NCBI GenBank assembly: GCA_030447275.1
Contig: JAUJPF010000014.1
Span: forward strand, 1-64,000
Direction of reading: 5' to 3'
Length of the DNA stretch: 64,000 bases
DNA from: Solirubrobacteraceae bacterium
Lineage (GTDB): Bacteria > Actinomycetota > Thermoleophilia > Solirubrobacterales > Solirubrobacteraceae
The notes under the pieces are model-generated. The model was given only the letters and a program-made list of their open reading frames with translations. It was not told the origin of the DNA and made no database searches. Numbering within the stretch: the stretch's first letter is position 1; each line of letters opens with the position of its first letter. Position numbers and translations under genes: made by a program. Shown here piece by piece: positions 1-8,696 of this stretch.

Positions 1-492
1 CTCGGGGAAGCGCGCGATGCTCGTGCTCCCGGCGATCGACACGCAGACGATCTCGGCCTCGGGCACGGCGGCGGCCAGCCGGCCGACCCCGCTGCGGGCG
101 CGCAACACCTCGCCGAGGCTCCTCGTCCCCTCCGGGAACACGCCGATGCACACGCCCGCCCGCAGCTCGGCGATCGCCCGGTCGAACGCGCCCGTGTCGC
201 CGGCGCCGCGGTGGATCGGGATCTGGCCCATGCCGTTCAGCACCGGCCCGAGCCCGGGGACCCCCCACAGCGACGCCTTCGCCAGCGCGCGGATCTGGCG
301 CCGGCGCAGCGCGGCGACGCCGACGACGACCGGGTCCCAGTAGCTGTCGTGGTTGCCGGCCAGCAGCGTCGGACCGGAGCGCGGCAGGTGCTCGAGACCG
401 GTCACGGTCAGGCGCCCCCACGTCCGCACGACGGGCGCGCACGCGAGCATCGCGAGCCGGTAGGTCGTCGTCATCGCTTCCGGGGCGCTCAC
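1..492 (-). CDS. 1-acyl-glycerol-3-phosphate acyltransferase (PlsC family), partial
   Basis: The reverse strand encodes the N-terminal part of a PlsC/LPLAT acyltransferase that runs off the left edge of the window. The acceptor motif NHDSYWDP (HX4D type) lies near residue 42 of the longer form, and FPEGTRS follows about 75 residues later. Both are the family catalytic and phosphate-binding motifs, which transfer an acyl group to lysophosphatidate-like acceptors at the membrane. The GTG at 492 is preceded by GGAG at an 8-nt spacing and is favoured. An in-frame ATG at 474 is the alternative. The gene diverges from the PAP2 gene that follows, leaving about 90 bp for promoters. The family is clear. 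The acyl acceptor cannot be told from the sequence. Confidence 0.9.
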   Translation of the reverse strand, partial: MSAPEAMTTTYRLAMLACAPVVRTWGRLTVTGLEHLPRSGPTLLAGNHDSYWDPVVVGVAALRRRQIRALAKASLWGVPGLGPVLNGMGQIPIHRGAGDTGAFDRAIAELRAGVCIGVFPEGTRSLGEVLRARSGVGRLAAAVPEAEIVCVSIAGSTSIARFPE

Positions 493-584
493 GGGTGACG
501 CTCCATGCGGCGCTACCTTTGCAGAGCGGCGCACCGTCCCGTCCGCCGCGCCGCTCGTCCATGTTCAGATCGAGACACGTGGTC

Positions 585-1625
585 ATGTCCCCGTCTGCGC
601 CGCGGCGTGCGGTCTACGCCGCGCCGCTCGTCGCGCTCGTCGCGCTCGGCGTGGCCGTCATCGTCACGAGCATCGCCGGGGTTCCGCTGCGCGATCCCGA
701 CGGGGTCGCGGGCTCGCGCCTGCTGGTCGCGCTGGGGTTGGTCGGCGCGCTCGTCGCCCTCGACGTCGGCTTCCGCGCCGCCCGCCGCTCATCCGGGCGG
801 TGGCCGACCAGCGCCGCCGTCAACGCCGTGCTGCACGAGCGCTGGAACCGCGATCGCGTCGTCCCGCTGTGCGCGGCGCTGTTCGCGTTCTTCGTGACGT
901 ACTTCGCGTACCGCAACCTCAAGAGCGTCGTGCCGCTGATCCGCCCCGGCGAGCTGTTCGACAGCGAGCTGAACCGGCTCGAAACCGGGCTGTTCGGCGG
1001 CGAGCAGCCGGCGTCGATGCTGCACGAGCTGCTCGGGACCGGCGCGGCCGCGCACCTGCTCTCGAGCGCCTACCTGCTGCTGTTCATGTTCATCCCGGTG
1101 ACGCTCGCCGTGTCGCTCGTCTTCTCGTCGCGGCTCGACGCCGGGCTCTTCTACGCCACCGCGCTCTCGCTCAACTGGATCGTCGGGGCGGCGAGCTACT
1201 TCGTGCTGCCGTCGCTCGGTCCGTTCCAGGCCGACCCGGTGGCCTTCGCGTCGCTGCCGAGCACCGCGGTCAGCGACCTCCAGGCGTGGCTGGTCGACGA
1301 GCGTGCCGCGTTCCTCCGCGACCCGTCGGCCCCGGGGGCGGCGCAGAGCATCGGCGCGTTCGCGTCGCTGCACGTCTCGATCTTCGTCACCGGGGCGCTG
1401 ACCGCGCACCTCCTCGGCCTGCCGCGCGCGGTGAAGGTGACGCTGTGGGCGATGACGGCGCTGACCGTGCTGTCGACGATCTACTTCGGCTGGCACTACA
1501 TCCTCGACGACCTCGGCGGGGCGGTGATCGCCGTGATGGCGCTCGCGCTGTCGCGTGCGCTGACCGGCTTCGACCTCGAGGCCGCGCGGGAGCGGATCTC
1601 GACGCTCTCGACGGGGCGCGCATGA
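585..1625 (+). CDS. PAP2-superfamily membrane phosphatase/phosphotransferase (first of two paralogs)
   Basis: This is a 346-residue polytopic membrane protein with about six hydrophobic segments. It carries the PAP2_3-type active-site motifs FASLHVS (Ser-Leu-His, residues 261-263) and GWHYILDD (His304, Asp308). Family members hydrolyse or exchange phosphate on lipid phosphates. PAP2_3 includes Aur1-like inositol-phosphotransferases, so a transferase role is possible. The ATG at 585 is chosen because the hydrophobic N-terminus follows it directly. In-frame starts at 561 and 495 would add a non-conserved Arg-rich leader. The stop overlaps the start of the next paralog (ATGA), so the two are translationally coupled. 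The substrate is unknown. Confidence 0.88.
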   Translation: MSPSAPRRAVYAAPLVALVALGVAVIVTSIAGVPLRDPDGVAGSRLLVALGLVGALVALDVGFRAARRSSGRWPTSAAVNAVLHERWNRDRVVPLCAALFAFFVTYFAYRNLKSVVPLIRPGELFDSELNRLETGLFGGEQPASMLHELLGTGAAAHLLSSAYLLLFMFIPVTLAVSLVFSSRLDAGLFYATALSLNWIVGAASYFVLPSLGPFQADPVAFASLPSTAVSDLQAWLVDERAAFLRDPSAPGAAQSIGAFASLHVSIFVTGALTAHLLGLPRAVKVTLWAMTALTVLSTIYFGWHYILDDLGGAVIAVMALALSRALTGFDLEAARERISTLSTGRA

Positions 1626-2689
1626 CGAGCCCGGGCCTCGAGTACACCCCGAACGCGCCGGCGTCGGTCGCGGCGGGCGCCGGCTGGCGCGGCGTGCTCG
1701 CGCCGCCCGTCGTCGCGCTGTCGACCCTGCTCGCCGCGCTCGTCGCGACCGAGGCCGCGGGCGTGAGCTTCCGCGATCCCGACAACGTCGCGGCGGGCTA
1801 CCTCGCGCTCGTGGGCGCGTCCGTCGCGCTGCTCGTCGGGCTCGACATCTGGGCGCGCGCGGCGCGCCGGACGCGGACGTGGCGGCCGGCGCGCGACGCC
1901 ATGCGCGCCGTGCAGCGCGAGCGCTGGACCCGCCACCGCGGGATCTCGGTGGCCGCGGCGCTCGTCAGCTTCTACGTGACCTACCTCGCCTACCGCAACC
2001 TCAAGGGCGTCATCCCGATGCTGCGGCCGGACGAGCTGTTCGACTCGCAGCTCGCCGCGGTCGACCGCGCGCTCTTCGCGGGGCGCGACCCGGCGACGCT
2101 GCTGCACGACGTCCTCGGCGGCGGCCTCATGACGCACGCGCTGTCGAGCTTGTACGTCGCCTTCATCGTGTTCCTGCCGCTCTCGCTGGCGGTCGCGCTC
2201 GTCTTCGCGCGCGACCTGTCGACGACGCTCTTCTACGCCACCGCGCTCTCGGTCAACTGGGTCCTCGGCGCGGCGAGCTACTTCGTCTGGCCGGCGCTCG
2301 GCCCGGCGTACGCCGACGCGGGGCTCTTCGCCCACCTCCCCCGCTCCGAGGTGACCCACCTGCAGCAGATCCTCCTCGACGACCGCGTCGCGTGGCTGCG
2401 CGATCCGACCACGGCCACGCCGCAGGCGATCGCCGCGTTCGCGTCGCTGCACGTCGCGATGAGCTTCACGGCGCTGCTCGCCGCCCACCTCCTCGGCCTG
2501 AGTCGCCGCCTGAAGATCGCGCTGTGGGCCTGGATGGTCGTCACGCTGATCTCGACGATCTACCTCGGCTGGCACTACGTCGTCGACGACGTGGCCGGGT
2601 TGGCGATCGGCGCCGCGGCGCTGTGGCTCGCGAAGCTGATGACGGGGTTCGACTGGCGCGAGGCGCGGCGCCGGCAGCAGGCCGCGTAG
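1622..2689 (+). CDS. PAP2-superfamily membrane phosphatase/phosphotransferase (second paralog)
   Basis: This 355-residue protein is closely similar to the preceding gene along its whole length. It shares the segment YRNLK followed by RPxELFDS, FYATALS-NW, FASLHV and GWHY-DD. All PAP2_3-type catalytic residues (Ser-Leu-His, then His and Asp about 40 residues on) are present in both copies. The pair therefore looks like a tandem duplication with both copies retained. The start ATG overlaps the upstream stop by 4 bp. Five bases separate this gene from the downstream ATP-grasp gene, so the three form one transcription unit. The paralogs could act on different lipid phosphates or form a heterodimer. 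The sequence does not decide this. Confidence 0.88.
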   Translation: MTSPGLEYTPNAPASVAAGAGWRGVLAPPVVALSTLLAALVATEAAGVSFRDPDNVAAGYLALVGASVALLVGLDIWARAARRTRTWRPARDAMRAVQRERWTRHRGISVAAALVSFYVTYLAYRNLKGVIPMLRPDELFDSQLAAVDRALFAGRDPATLLHDVLGGGLMTHALSSLYVAFIVFLPLSLAVALVFARDLSTTLFYATALSVNWVLGAASYFVWPALGPAYADAGLFAHLPRSEVTHLQQILLDDRVAWLRDPTTATPQAIAAFASLHVAMSFTALLAAHLLGLSRRLKIALWAWMVVTLISTIYLGWHYVVDDVAGLAIGAAALWLAKLMTGFDWREARRRQQAA

Positions 2690-2694
2690 CGCCG

Positions 2695-3870
2695 GTGCGG
2701 GTCGTCGTCCTGCACGCGCGGCAACCGCTCCTCGTCGACCTCCTCGAGACCTTCCCGCCCGACCGCTTCGAGGTCTCCGTCCTCACCGAGGCCGAGCCGG
2801 CGGCGGTGTTCCGGCCCGGGACACCCAACCTCGCGCCGGTCGTGCACGCGCCCCGCGCCGAGTGGCACGAGCGGATGGCGTCGATGTCGCGCGACGGCGA
2901 CGCGCCGGAGATCGTCACCAACGACGAGTACTGCACCGTGGAGTGCGCGCGGCTGCGCGAGCGCGCGGGCCTCACGAGCCGCCACCCGGCGACGCTCGGC
3001 GCCTACCGCGACAAGGTGGTGATGAAGTCGGTGCTCGCAGAGGCCGGGGTCGACGTGCCGCGGCACCTCGCGCTGGACGAGGTCCCCGACGTCTCGGCGG
3101 ACGCGCTCGTCTCAGAGCTCGGCCTGCCGCTCGTCGTCAAGCCGCGCGAGGAGTCGAACAACCGCGGCGTCGAGGTGATCGACGGCCGCGCGCGGCTGGA
3201 CGCGTGGCTCGCGGAGCGCGACGCGCTGGCCGGGTGGGAGGCCGAGGCGTTCGTCGCCGGGAGGATGCTGCACGCCAACGCGCTCGTCGACGACGGCGCG
3301 GTGACCCCGATGCTGGTCGGCGAGTACACGAGCTCGCTGCTCGGGCTCGGGTGGGGGCGCCCGGTCGGCGGCGTCACCGTCGCGGACCCGGTGGCCGCGG
3401 TCGGGCACGAGCTCAACGAGCGGGTGGTCGCCGCGCTCGGCGCCGGCGGCCGCTTCGTCGTGCACACCGAGTTCGTCGTGACCGAGGACGGCCGCGCGGT
3501 GGTGCTCGAGACCGCGGCGCGCGCTCCCGGCGCGCTCGTCTCGGAGATGGCCTTCTTGCACGCCGGCGTGCAGCTCGAGAAGGCCAACCTGCGCGTCCAG
3601 GCCGGCGAGCCCGCGCCGGCGCGGCGCGACACCGGCCTGCACGCGGCGTGGATGTGGTTCCCGCTCCCCGCGGAGCGCCCCGAGCGGCTGCACCGTCCGG
3701 CGCTGCGCAGCGACTACCGGCTCCAGCTCCTGCCCGAGGGGACGTTCCTCGCCGCGAGCCTGCTCGTGTGGAACCCCGATCCCGAGGCGCTGCGCGCGGA
3801 CCTCGCCGACCTCGAGCGCGAGCCGGTCGTCAGCCCTCCACGACCTCCAGCACCGCACACGACCAGCTGA
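2695..3870 (+). CDS. ATP-grasp domain protein (carboxylate-amine/thiol ligase type)
   Basis: This 391-residue protein starts at GTG 2695, five bases after the second PAP2 gene. It has a pre-ATP-grasp N-terminal domain (about residues 1-105), the ATP-binding strand VVKPREESNNRGVEV near residues 145-160, and the metal-site segment HTEFVVTEDGRAVVLE near residues 255-272. ATP-grasp enzymes activate a carboxylate as an acyl phosphate and join it to an amine, thiol or similar nucleophile. The best-known relatives are carbamoyl-phosphate-synthase-like ligases of peptide and metabolite pathways. Its 3' end overlaps the 3' end of the convergent KAS III gene by 41 bp. This suggests a long-standing association, but neither substrate is known. 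Confidence 0.85.
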   Translation: MRVVVLHARQPLLVDLLETFPPDRFEVSVLTEAEPAAVFRPGTPNLAPVVHAPRAEWHERMASMSRDGDAPEIVTNDEYCTVECARLRERAGLTSRHPATLGAYRDKVVMKSVLAEAGVDVPRHLALDEVPDVSADALVSELGLPLVVKPREESNNRGVEVIDGRARLDAWLAERDALAGWEAEAFVAGRMLHANALVDDGAVTPMLVGEYTSSLLGLGWGRPVGGVTVADPVAAVGHELNERVVAALGAGGRFVVHTEFVVTEDGRAVVLETAARAPGALVSEMAFLHAGVQLEKANLRVQAGEPAPARRDTGLHAAWMWFPLPAERPERLHRPALRSDYRLQLLPEGTFLAASLLVWNPDPEALRADLADLEREPVVSPPRPPAPHTTS

Positions 3871-4852
3871 ACCCCGAGCCGATGCCGACGAGCGCGCAGC
3901 GCTGGCCCGGGTGCAGCGCGCCCGTGGTGCGCAGCTGGTGCAGGCAGGCGATCTGGTCGCCCGCCCCGAGGTGCCCGACCGTGCTCCCGAACGACCAGCA
4001 CGTCCGCTCGATCGGGACGTCGAGGGCGGGCAGGTAGTACGTCTCCAGCTCGTAGCGGCCCATGTTCGGGAGGATCCAGCGGTCGACGTCGCCCAGCTCG
4101 ACCTCCGCGTCGGCGAGCGCCCCGAGCACGGCGGAGGCGCTGCCGATGCCGAAGCGCTGCGTCGTCTCCTCCGGCGTGTGGCCGTTGCGGAAGTACTCCT
4201 CCTTGCGCTGCTTGTAGGAGGTGCCCTCGACGATCATCGTCTGCTCGCCCATGAACGGATGGTCGCCGCGGTGCAGCTCCTCGAGCGTGGTGTCGGTGTA
4301 CGTGAAGATGCTCTCGAGCCGCGCGAACCCGTGGTCCTTGGAGAGCACGCACGCGGCGGCGCCGTCGCCGAGGATGAACACGTCGTCGAAGTAGAACCGG
4401 CCGAACGGGATGTTCTCGAAGCGGTCGGCCGTGGTGACGAGCGCGGCGCGGTCCTTCTCGGAGGACCGCAGGTACGACGACCCGAGCGTGAGCGCCGCGA
4501 GGCCGCCGTTCGACATCCCCTCGATCTCGTAGGCCGGGCACGCGTTGCCGACCACGAAGCGGTGCACGTAGGACGCCGAGTGCCATCCGCCGATCCCCTG
4601 CGCGCCCATGTGCGCGTGGACCGCGACGCCGATGTCCGCGGCGTCGTGGCTCGAGGCGGCCAGCGCCTCCTTCCCGGCGGCGACCGCCATGTCCGGCGGG
4701 TAGACGTCGAGCGAGACCGCGACCGACTCGAGCTGCGTGCCGGCATGGCGCTCGGCGTCGTAGAGCCCTTCGGCGACCGCGTCGTCGAGCGGCTTGAGCA
4801 GCGGCGGGAGGTAGAGCCCCGTGCCGTCGATGTAGACGTCGCCGAGCCTCAT
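3830..4852 (-). CDS. KAS III (FabH-like) fold protein with altered catalytic triad
   Basis: The protein has 340 residues, the usual FabH length. Its fold markers are FILGDGAAACVL (about 159-170) and the C-terminal glycine-rich VGIGSGFSWS (322-331). Aligned by eye to FabH, the nucleophile segment reads EIEGMSNGG, which puts Ser114 where FabH has Cys112. The HQAN position reads PNMGR (Asn263/Met264). The Asn274 position reads FGSTVG (Ser290). The decarboxylative-condensation triad is therefore absent. KAS III relatives with Ser at the nucleophile, such as DpsC-like proteins, act as acyl-transfer or priming enzymes, so transfer to a small acceptor is the likelier role. The gene lies downstream of the carbamoyltransferase with a 4-bp overlap. 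Confidence 0.85.
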   Translation of the reverse strand: MRLGDVYIDGTGLYLPPLLKPLDDAVAEGLYDAERHAGTQLESVAVSLDVYPPDMAVAAGKEALAASSHDAADIGVAVHAHMGAQGIGGWHSASYVHRFVVGNACPAYEIEGMSNGGLAALTLGSSYLRSSEKDRAALVTTADRFENIPFGRFYFDDVFILGDGAAACVLSKDHGFARLESIFTYTDTTLEELHRGDHPFMGEQTMIVEGTSYKQRKEEYFRNGHTPEETTQRFGIGSASAVLGALADAEVELGDVDRWILPNMGRYELETYYLPALDVPIERTCWSFGSTVGHLGAGDQIACLHQLRTTGALHPGQRCALVGIGSGFSWSCAVLEVVEG

Positions 4853-6426
4853 CGGCGCGCGCGGACGTACCAGGCGTCGCCGACGACGATGTCGTCGATG
4901 CCGCGCTCCTCGCAGTAGTCGACGAGGTGCGACATGCGGTTGATGAAGCCGTGGCCGTTGAAGTTCAGGCTCGTGTTGCACAGGACGCCGACGCCCGTGC
5001 GCTCGGCGAAGGCGGTGAGCAGCGCGTGCTGGGGCGGGTTCGACTCGCGCGAGACCGTCTGCACGCGCGCCGAGCCGTCGACGTGGGTGACGGCGTGCAG
5101 GCGCGGCTCGCGCACGGTGCGGAAGAACAGCATGTACGGGTCCTCGAAGTCCTCGTTGAAGACCTTGCCGAGGTCCTCGACGCGCGCGCACGGGGCGATC
5201 GGCCGGTAGTCCTCGCGCGCCTTGATCTCGTTCAGCCGGTCGCGGGTGCCGGGGCGGAAGGGCTCGGCGAGCAGCGACCGGTTGCCGAGCGCCCGCGGCC
5301 CGATCTCCCACCGCCCCTGGACCCACGCGACGACGTGCCCGTCGGCGAGCGAGCCGGCCAGCGCGCCCTCGTCGAGCGGCCGGCGCCGCCAGCGGTCGGG
5401 GTGCGGCTCGGTGTCGGCGACGAACTCGAGGCCGGAGTAGACGCTCCAGTCGACGTACGGGCTGCCGGTGACGAACGCGTGCGCGTCGATCGCCGTGCCG
5501 AGCGCCGAGCCGGAGTCGTTGGGGCACGGCGGCACGAAGACCGAGGAGAAGTGGCCGAGGTCGCGCCAGGCGGCGTTCCAGTCGCAGTTGAGCCCGCAGC
5601 CGCCGGAGATCCGCAGCGGGATGCCGGCCGGGATCTCGCGCAGGGCGACGTCGGCGAAGCGCTGGAAGATCCGGTGGGTGAGGACCGCCGCCGCCGTCTT
5701 CGCGGCGTGGGTCGTCACGCCGACGTCGTAGAGCGCCGAGTCCTTGAAGTCGGACTTGGGGACCGGGAACAGGTTCTCGGCGTCGAGCACGCGCTGGACC
5801 AGCTCGAGCACGTCGGGATCGGTGCTGCGCGCGTCGCCGAACGCCGCCAGCGCCATCAGCTTGCCGCTGTCGTTCAGCCGGACGAACGACCCGGTCTCGG
5901 GGAACGTCGGGTCGCAGATGGCGAACAGCGAGGCGAAGCGTGCGCCGGGCTGCGGGAGCACGGGGATCTCGCGCTGGATCTGGAGACGATCGTCAACGAG
6001 GTAGAACGACCCCGTGATCCCCTCCCACACGAGCACGGCCTGGAGCTCTGCGTCCTCGGGTGGAGCCAGCCCGATCGCGCCCAGGATGTGCGAGCGCTCG
6101 TGCGTCGAGGAGAAGTAGCGCGCCTTCTTGCCGAAGAACGTCGTGTCGGCGTGCAGGAGGTCGTCGGCGCCGTAGTACCCGGCGCCGAAGGCGCCGTGGA
6201 CGCTCATCGCCCTGCGACCCGCCTCGACCTTCGAGTTCCACCCGCTCAGCGCGACGACGTCCGGAAGCTCCCCCAGCTCGGCGGCCATCTCCAGCAGCGT
6301 CACCGGCGTGAGCACCGAGAACCGCGCGAACGAGTCCTTCTCGGCCTCGAGCGAGAAGAGGACGCGGCCGTCCTGGATGGCCGCGACCGACCCGTCGTGA
6401 CCTGGTTTGAACGCTACGACCAGCAA
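4849..6426 (-). CDS. Carbamoyltransferase, NodU/CmcH family
   Basis: This 525-residue enzyme has the two-domain architecture of O-carbamoyltransferases. The N-terminal Kae1/TsaD-like half contains KPGHDGSV at residues 7-14 and the metal-binding segment STHERSH near residue 107. The C-terminal YrdC-like half contains GRWEIGPRALGNRS, KAREDYRPIAP and CNTSLNFNGHGF. Family members use carbamoyl phosphate and ATP to form carbamoyl-AMP and carbamoylate a hydroxyl on antibiotics, Nod factors or sugars. The stop overlaps the KAS III start by 4 bp, so the two proteins are probably made together. About 280 bp of non-coding DNA upstream separates it from the divergent LVIVD gene. The acceptor molecule is unknown. 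Confidence 0.93.
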   Translation of the reverse strand: MLVVAFKPGHDGSVAAIQDGRVLFSLEAEKDSFARFSVLTPVTLLEMAAELGELPDVVALSGWNSKVEAGRRAMSVHGAFGAGYYGADDLLHADTTFFGKKARYFSSTHERSHILGAIGLAPPEDAELQAVLVWEGITGSFYLVDDRLQIQREIPVLPQPGARFASLFAICDPTFPETGSFVRLNDSGKLMALAAFGDARSTDPDVLELVQRVLDAENLFPVPKSDFKDSALYDVGVTTHAAKTAAAVLTHRIFQRFADVALREIPAGIPLRISGGCGLNCDWNAAWRDLGHFSSVFVPPCPNDSGSALGTAIDAHAFVTGSPYVDWSVYSGLEFVADTEPHPDRWRRRPLDEGALAGSLADGHVVAWVQGRWEIGPRALGNRSLLAEPFRPGTRDRLNEIKAREDYRPIAPCARVEDLGKVFNEDFEDPYMLFFRTVREPRLHAVTHVDGSARVQTVSRESNPPQHALLTAFAERTGVGVLCNTSLNFNGHGFINRMSHLVDYCEERGIDDIVVGDAWYVRARR

Positions 6427-6617
6427 GCGGCAGCCCCCGCGTCGAGTGGTCCGGGAACCCTATACGAACGGGCTTAGTGGAACGGGTCGCTTAGTACGGT
6501 CTGGCATCGCGCGGCGCGCCGCATCGAGGCGGAGATGCTGGTCGCTTCAGGCACGTTTCTGTCGGTGTGGTACTTCGACCGGTACCCGGCATCGGCCAGC
6601 GGCGTCGGCGGTGTCCG

Positions 6618-6692
6618 ATCGTCTACGGCCTGACGCCCGTAGACGATGAGGGCGAGCAGAGCCACCGACCGCAAGTTTGGGGGCGGTGGCTC
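6618..6692. repeat. Two inverted repeats in the leader of the LVIVD gene
   Basis: The 278-bp divergent intergenic region (6427-6704) holds two clear inverted repeats. An 11-bp perfect one (ATCGTCTACGG, 8-nt loop, CCGTAGACGAT) spans 6618-6647. A 9-bp one (GAGCCACCG with CGGTGGCTC) spans 6659-6692 and ends 12 bp before the ATG at 6705. They could be an attenuator-like leader, operators, or a terminator reading the other way. There is no U-tract. Nothing else is recognisable in this intergenic stretch. Confidence 0.55.
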
Positions 6693-6704
6693 GTTGACGT
6701 TGAC

Positions 6705-8696
6705 ATGCGCCGCGTCCTGCTTCTCGCCCTGCTCCTCGCCGCCACGCCCGCCACCGCCCTCGCCCATCCCGGCGACGAGGAGGAGTCGGTCCTTCCCGTG
6801 CCCCTCCACCTGCTCCACCTCGGCTCCGGTTCGGAGGTCACCACGCGGGCCTCTGCGGCCCCCCCGTCCGCGACGTTCCCGCGCGGTCGCGGCGAGGACC
6901 TCGCCGCGCCGGAAGGGCCGTGCACCGGTGCCGCGAAGGACGGCATGCCCGAGGGCGAAGGCCACAACCACCAGGACGTCACGCAGCACCGCGACCTGCG
7001 TTGCCGGATCGAGCAGGTGGCGTTCCTGCCGCTCACGAAGGAGCTCGAGGCGCGGCCGGACGTCGCCCTCGGCGAGATGGACGTCGAGAACGACGTCGCC
7101 GCGGTCTCGGTGATCTTCCCCGAGGGCGGGATTCTCCTGTTCGACGTCTCCAACCCGGCCAAGCCGGTGTTCAAGTCCTGGTACCGCAGCTCGCAGTGCG
7201 AGGGCGTGGCGTTCGCCAACAACTGCGGCGCGTTCGTCGACCTCACCCCTGACGGCAAGACCGCGTTCATCGCCCAGCAGAGCCTGTCGTTCGTGCCCGG
7301 CGCCGACCCCGACGTCGCCGACCCCGGCCCCACGCCGACCACCGCGCCCGCCATCGAGGTCGTCGACGTGGCCGACCTCGAGCGGCCGCGGCGCACGCAG
7401 ATCCTCCCGGTGCTGTCGCAGGGCGGCGTGCACACCGCGCGCTCGCACGTCGTCCCCGGCAAGGGGACCTTCGTGTTCGGCATCGCCAACAGCCAGGGCG
7501 CGCCCGGCTCGGGGATCGACATCTCGAGGCTCGACGAGCAGCGCAAGGTGCTCGTGCCCACCGCTCGGATCGAGATCGGCGAGACCCACGACACGTTCAT
7601 CCAGAACGATCCCGTCGACGATCGCACCTACCTCTACATCGCCGGCGGGTTCTCCAAGGGCTTCCTCGTCTACGACGTGTCCGACCCGGCCAACCCGAAG
7701 CGCGTCGCGGCGTGGAACCTCACGCCCGAGTGCACGCGCGACTGGTACTCGCACACCATCGACGTCGCCCACCGCAACGGGCGGCGGATCGTGACCATGC
7801 CCGCGGAGCTCTTCACCTCCACCACCAAGCAGTCCGACGCGCAGCAGGCGCTGGGCTGCGGGACGGAGGTCGGCAACGGCGACCAGCCGGGGCCGCTGTG
7901 GATCATCGACGCGACCGACTTCTCCAAGCTCTCGCAGGCCAGCGACACGAACGAGCAGCTGAAGGCGAAGTCCGAGCAGGCGCTCATCTCCACCTGGACC
8001 AACCCGGCCAAGCGCGCCGCGGGCAACCTGACGTTCTCGCCCCACAACCAGCAGATCGTCGGCAACCGCATCTACCTGTCGGACTACCACGGCGGGGTCT
8101 TCGTCCTCGACGCGAGCGACGCGTTCGAGGGCAAGGCCGTGCGGCCGCGGGAGCTCGGCTACATCGTGCCCAACGGCGAGCGCTCGAACGAGGAGACGCG
8201 GCCGGCCGCCGGGGCGCAGGGTCCTCCCGGTCTAGCCGTGCCCCGCACGCGCGGCCGGTCGAGCATCTGGGACATGGTCCACTACAAGGGCCACATCCTC
8301 GCGGCCGACCAGATCGGCGGCTTCTACTCGCTCCAGTTCGCCGGCGACGACCCGCCTGCGGGCCCCGGGAGCTCGCCGAGCGGCGGTCCGATCGCGGCGC
8401 CCGGCACCGTGAAGCGCCGCCGCCAGCTGCGCCTCGTCCGCAACCGCCTGAGGGTCGGGCGGCTGCGGATCGAGCTGCGCGGCACCCGCGTGCGCGACGT
8501 CCGCCGCGTGTCGTTCCGGGTCAACGGCCGCCTGGCCCGCGTCGACGTCCGCCGGCCGTTCCGGGTCACGCTGCGGCTGCGCAACCCCCGCCAGCGGTTC
8601 CGGATCGCCGCGCGGGTGATGCTGGGCTTCGGGCAGCGCGTGACGCTGCGGCGCACGCTGGTGTCCCGCGCCCCGCGGACGACCCGCGGCCGGTAG
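6705..8696 (+). CDS. Secreted LVIVD-repeat beta-propeller protein with Arg-rich C-terminal module
   Basis: This 663-residue exported protein has a signal peptide at residues 1-21 (MRRVLLLALLLAATPATALA). LVIVD-type repeats follow, such as LLFDVSNPAKP and FLVYDVSDPANP, which pack into a beta-propeller of unknown ligand. Conserved Asp, His and Asn residues (HNHQDV, SHTIDV, FSPHNQ) are scattered through it. The last ~95 residues form an Arg-rich beta-module (FRVNGRLARVDVRRPFRV) that recurs at the C-termini of secreted proteins in related actinobacteria. The final codons and the stop lie inside the 69-bp direct repeat at 8674-8742, so the extreme C-terminus was apparently altered by recombination. 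The start is an ATG 12 bp after an inverted repeat. Confidence 0.85.
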   Translation: MRRVLLLALLLAATPATALAHPGDEEESVLPVPLHLLHLGSGSEVTTRASAAPPSATFPRGRGEDLAAPEGPCTGAAKDGMPEGEGHNHQDVTQHRDLRCRIEQVAFLPLTKELEARPDVALGEMDVENDVAAVSVIFPEGGILLFDVSNPAKPVFKSWYRSSQCEGVAFANNCGAFVDLTPDGKTAFIAQQSLSFVPGADPDVADPGPTPTTAPAIEVVDVADLERPRRTQILPVLSQGGVHTARSHVVPGKGTFVFGIANSQGAPGSGIDISRLDEQRKVLVPTARIEIGETHDTFIQNDPVDDRTYLYIAGGFSKGFLVYDVSDPANPKRVAAWNLTPECTRDWYSHTIDVAHRNGRRIVTMPAELFTSTTKQSDAQQALGCGTEVGNGDQPGPLWIIDATDFSKLSQASDTNEQLKAKSEQALISTWTNPAKRAAGNLTFSPHNQQIVGNRIYLSDYHGGVFVLDASDAFEGKAVRPRELGYIVPNGERSNEETRPAAGAQGPPGLAVPRTRGRSSIWDMVHYKGHILAADQIGGFYSLQFAGDDPPAGPGSSPSGGPIAAPGTVKRRRQLRLVRNRLRVGRLRIELRGTRVRDVRRVSFRVNGRLARVDVRRPFRVTLRLRNPRQRFRIAARVMLGFGQRVTLRRTLVSRAPRTTRGR

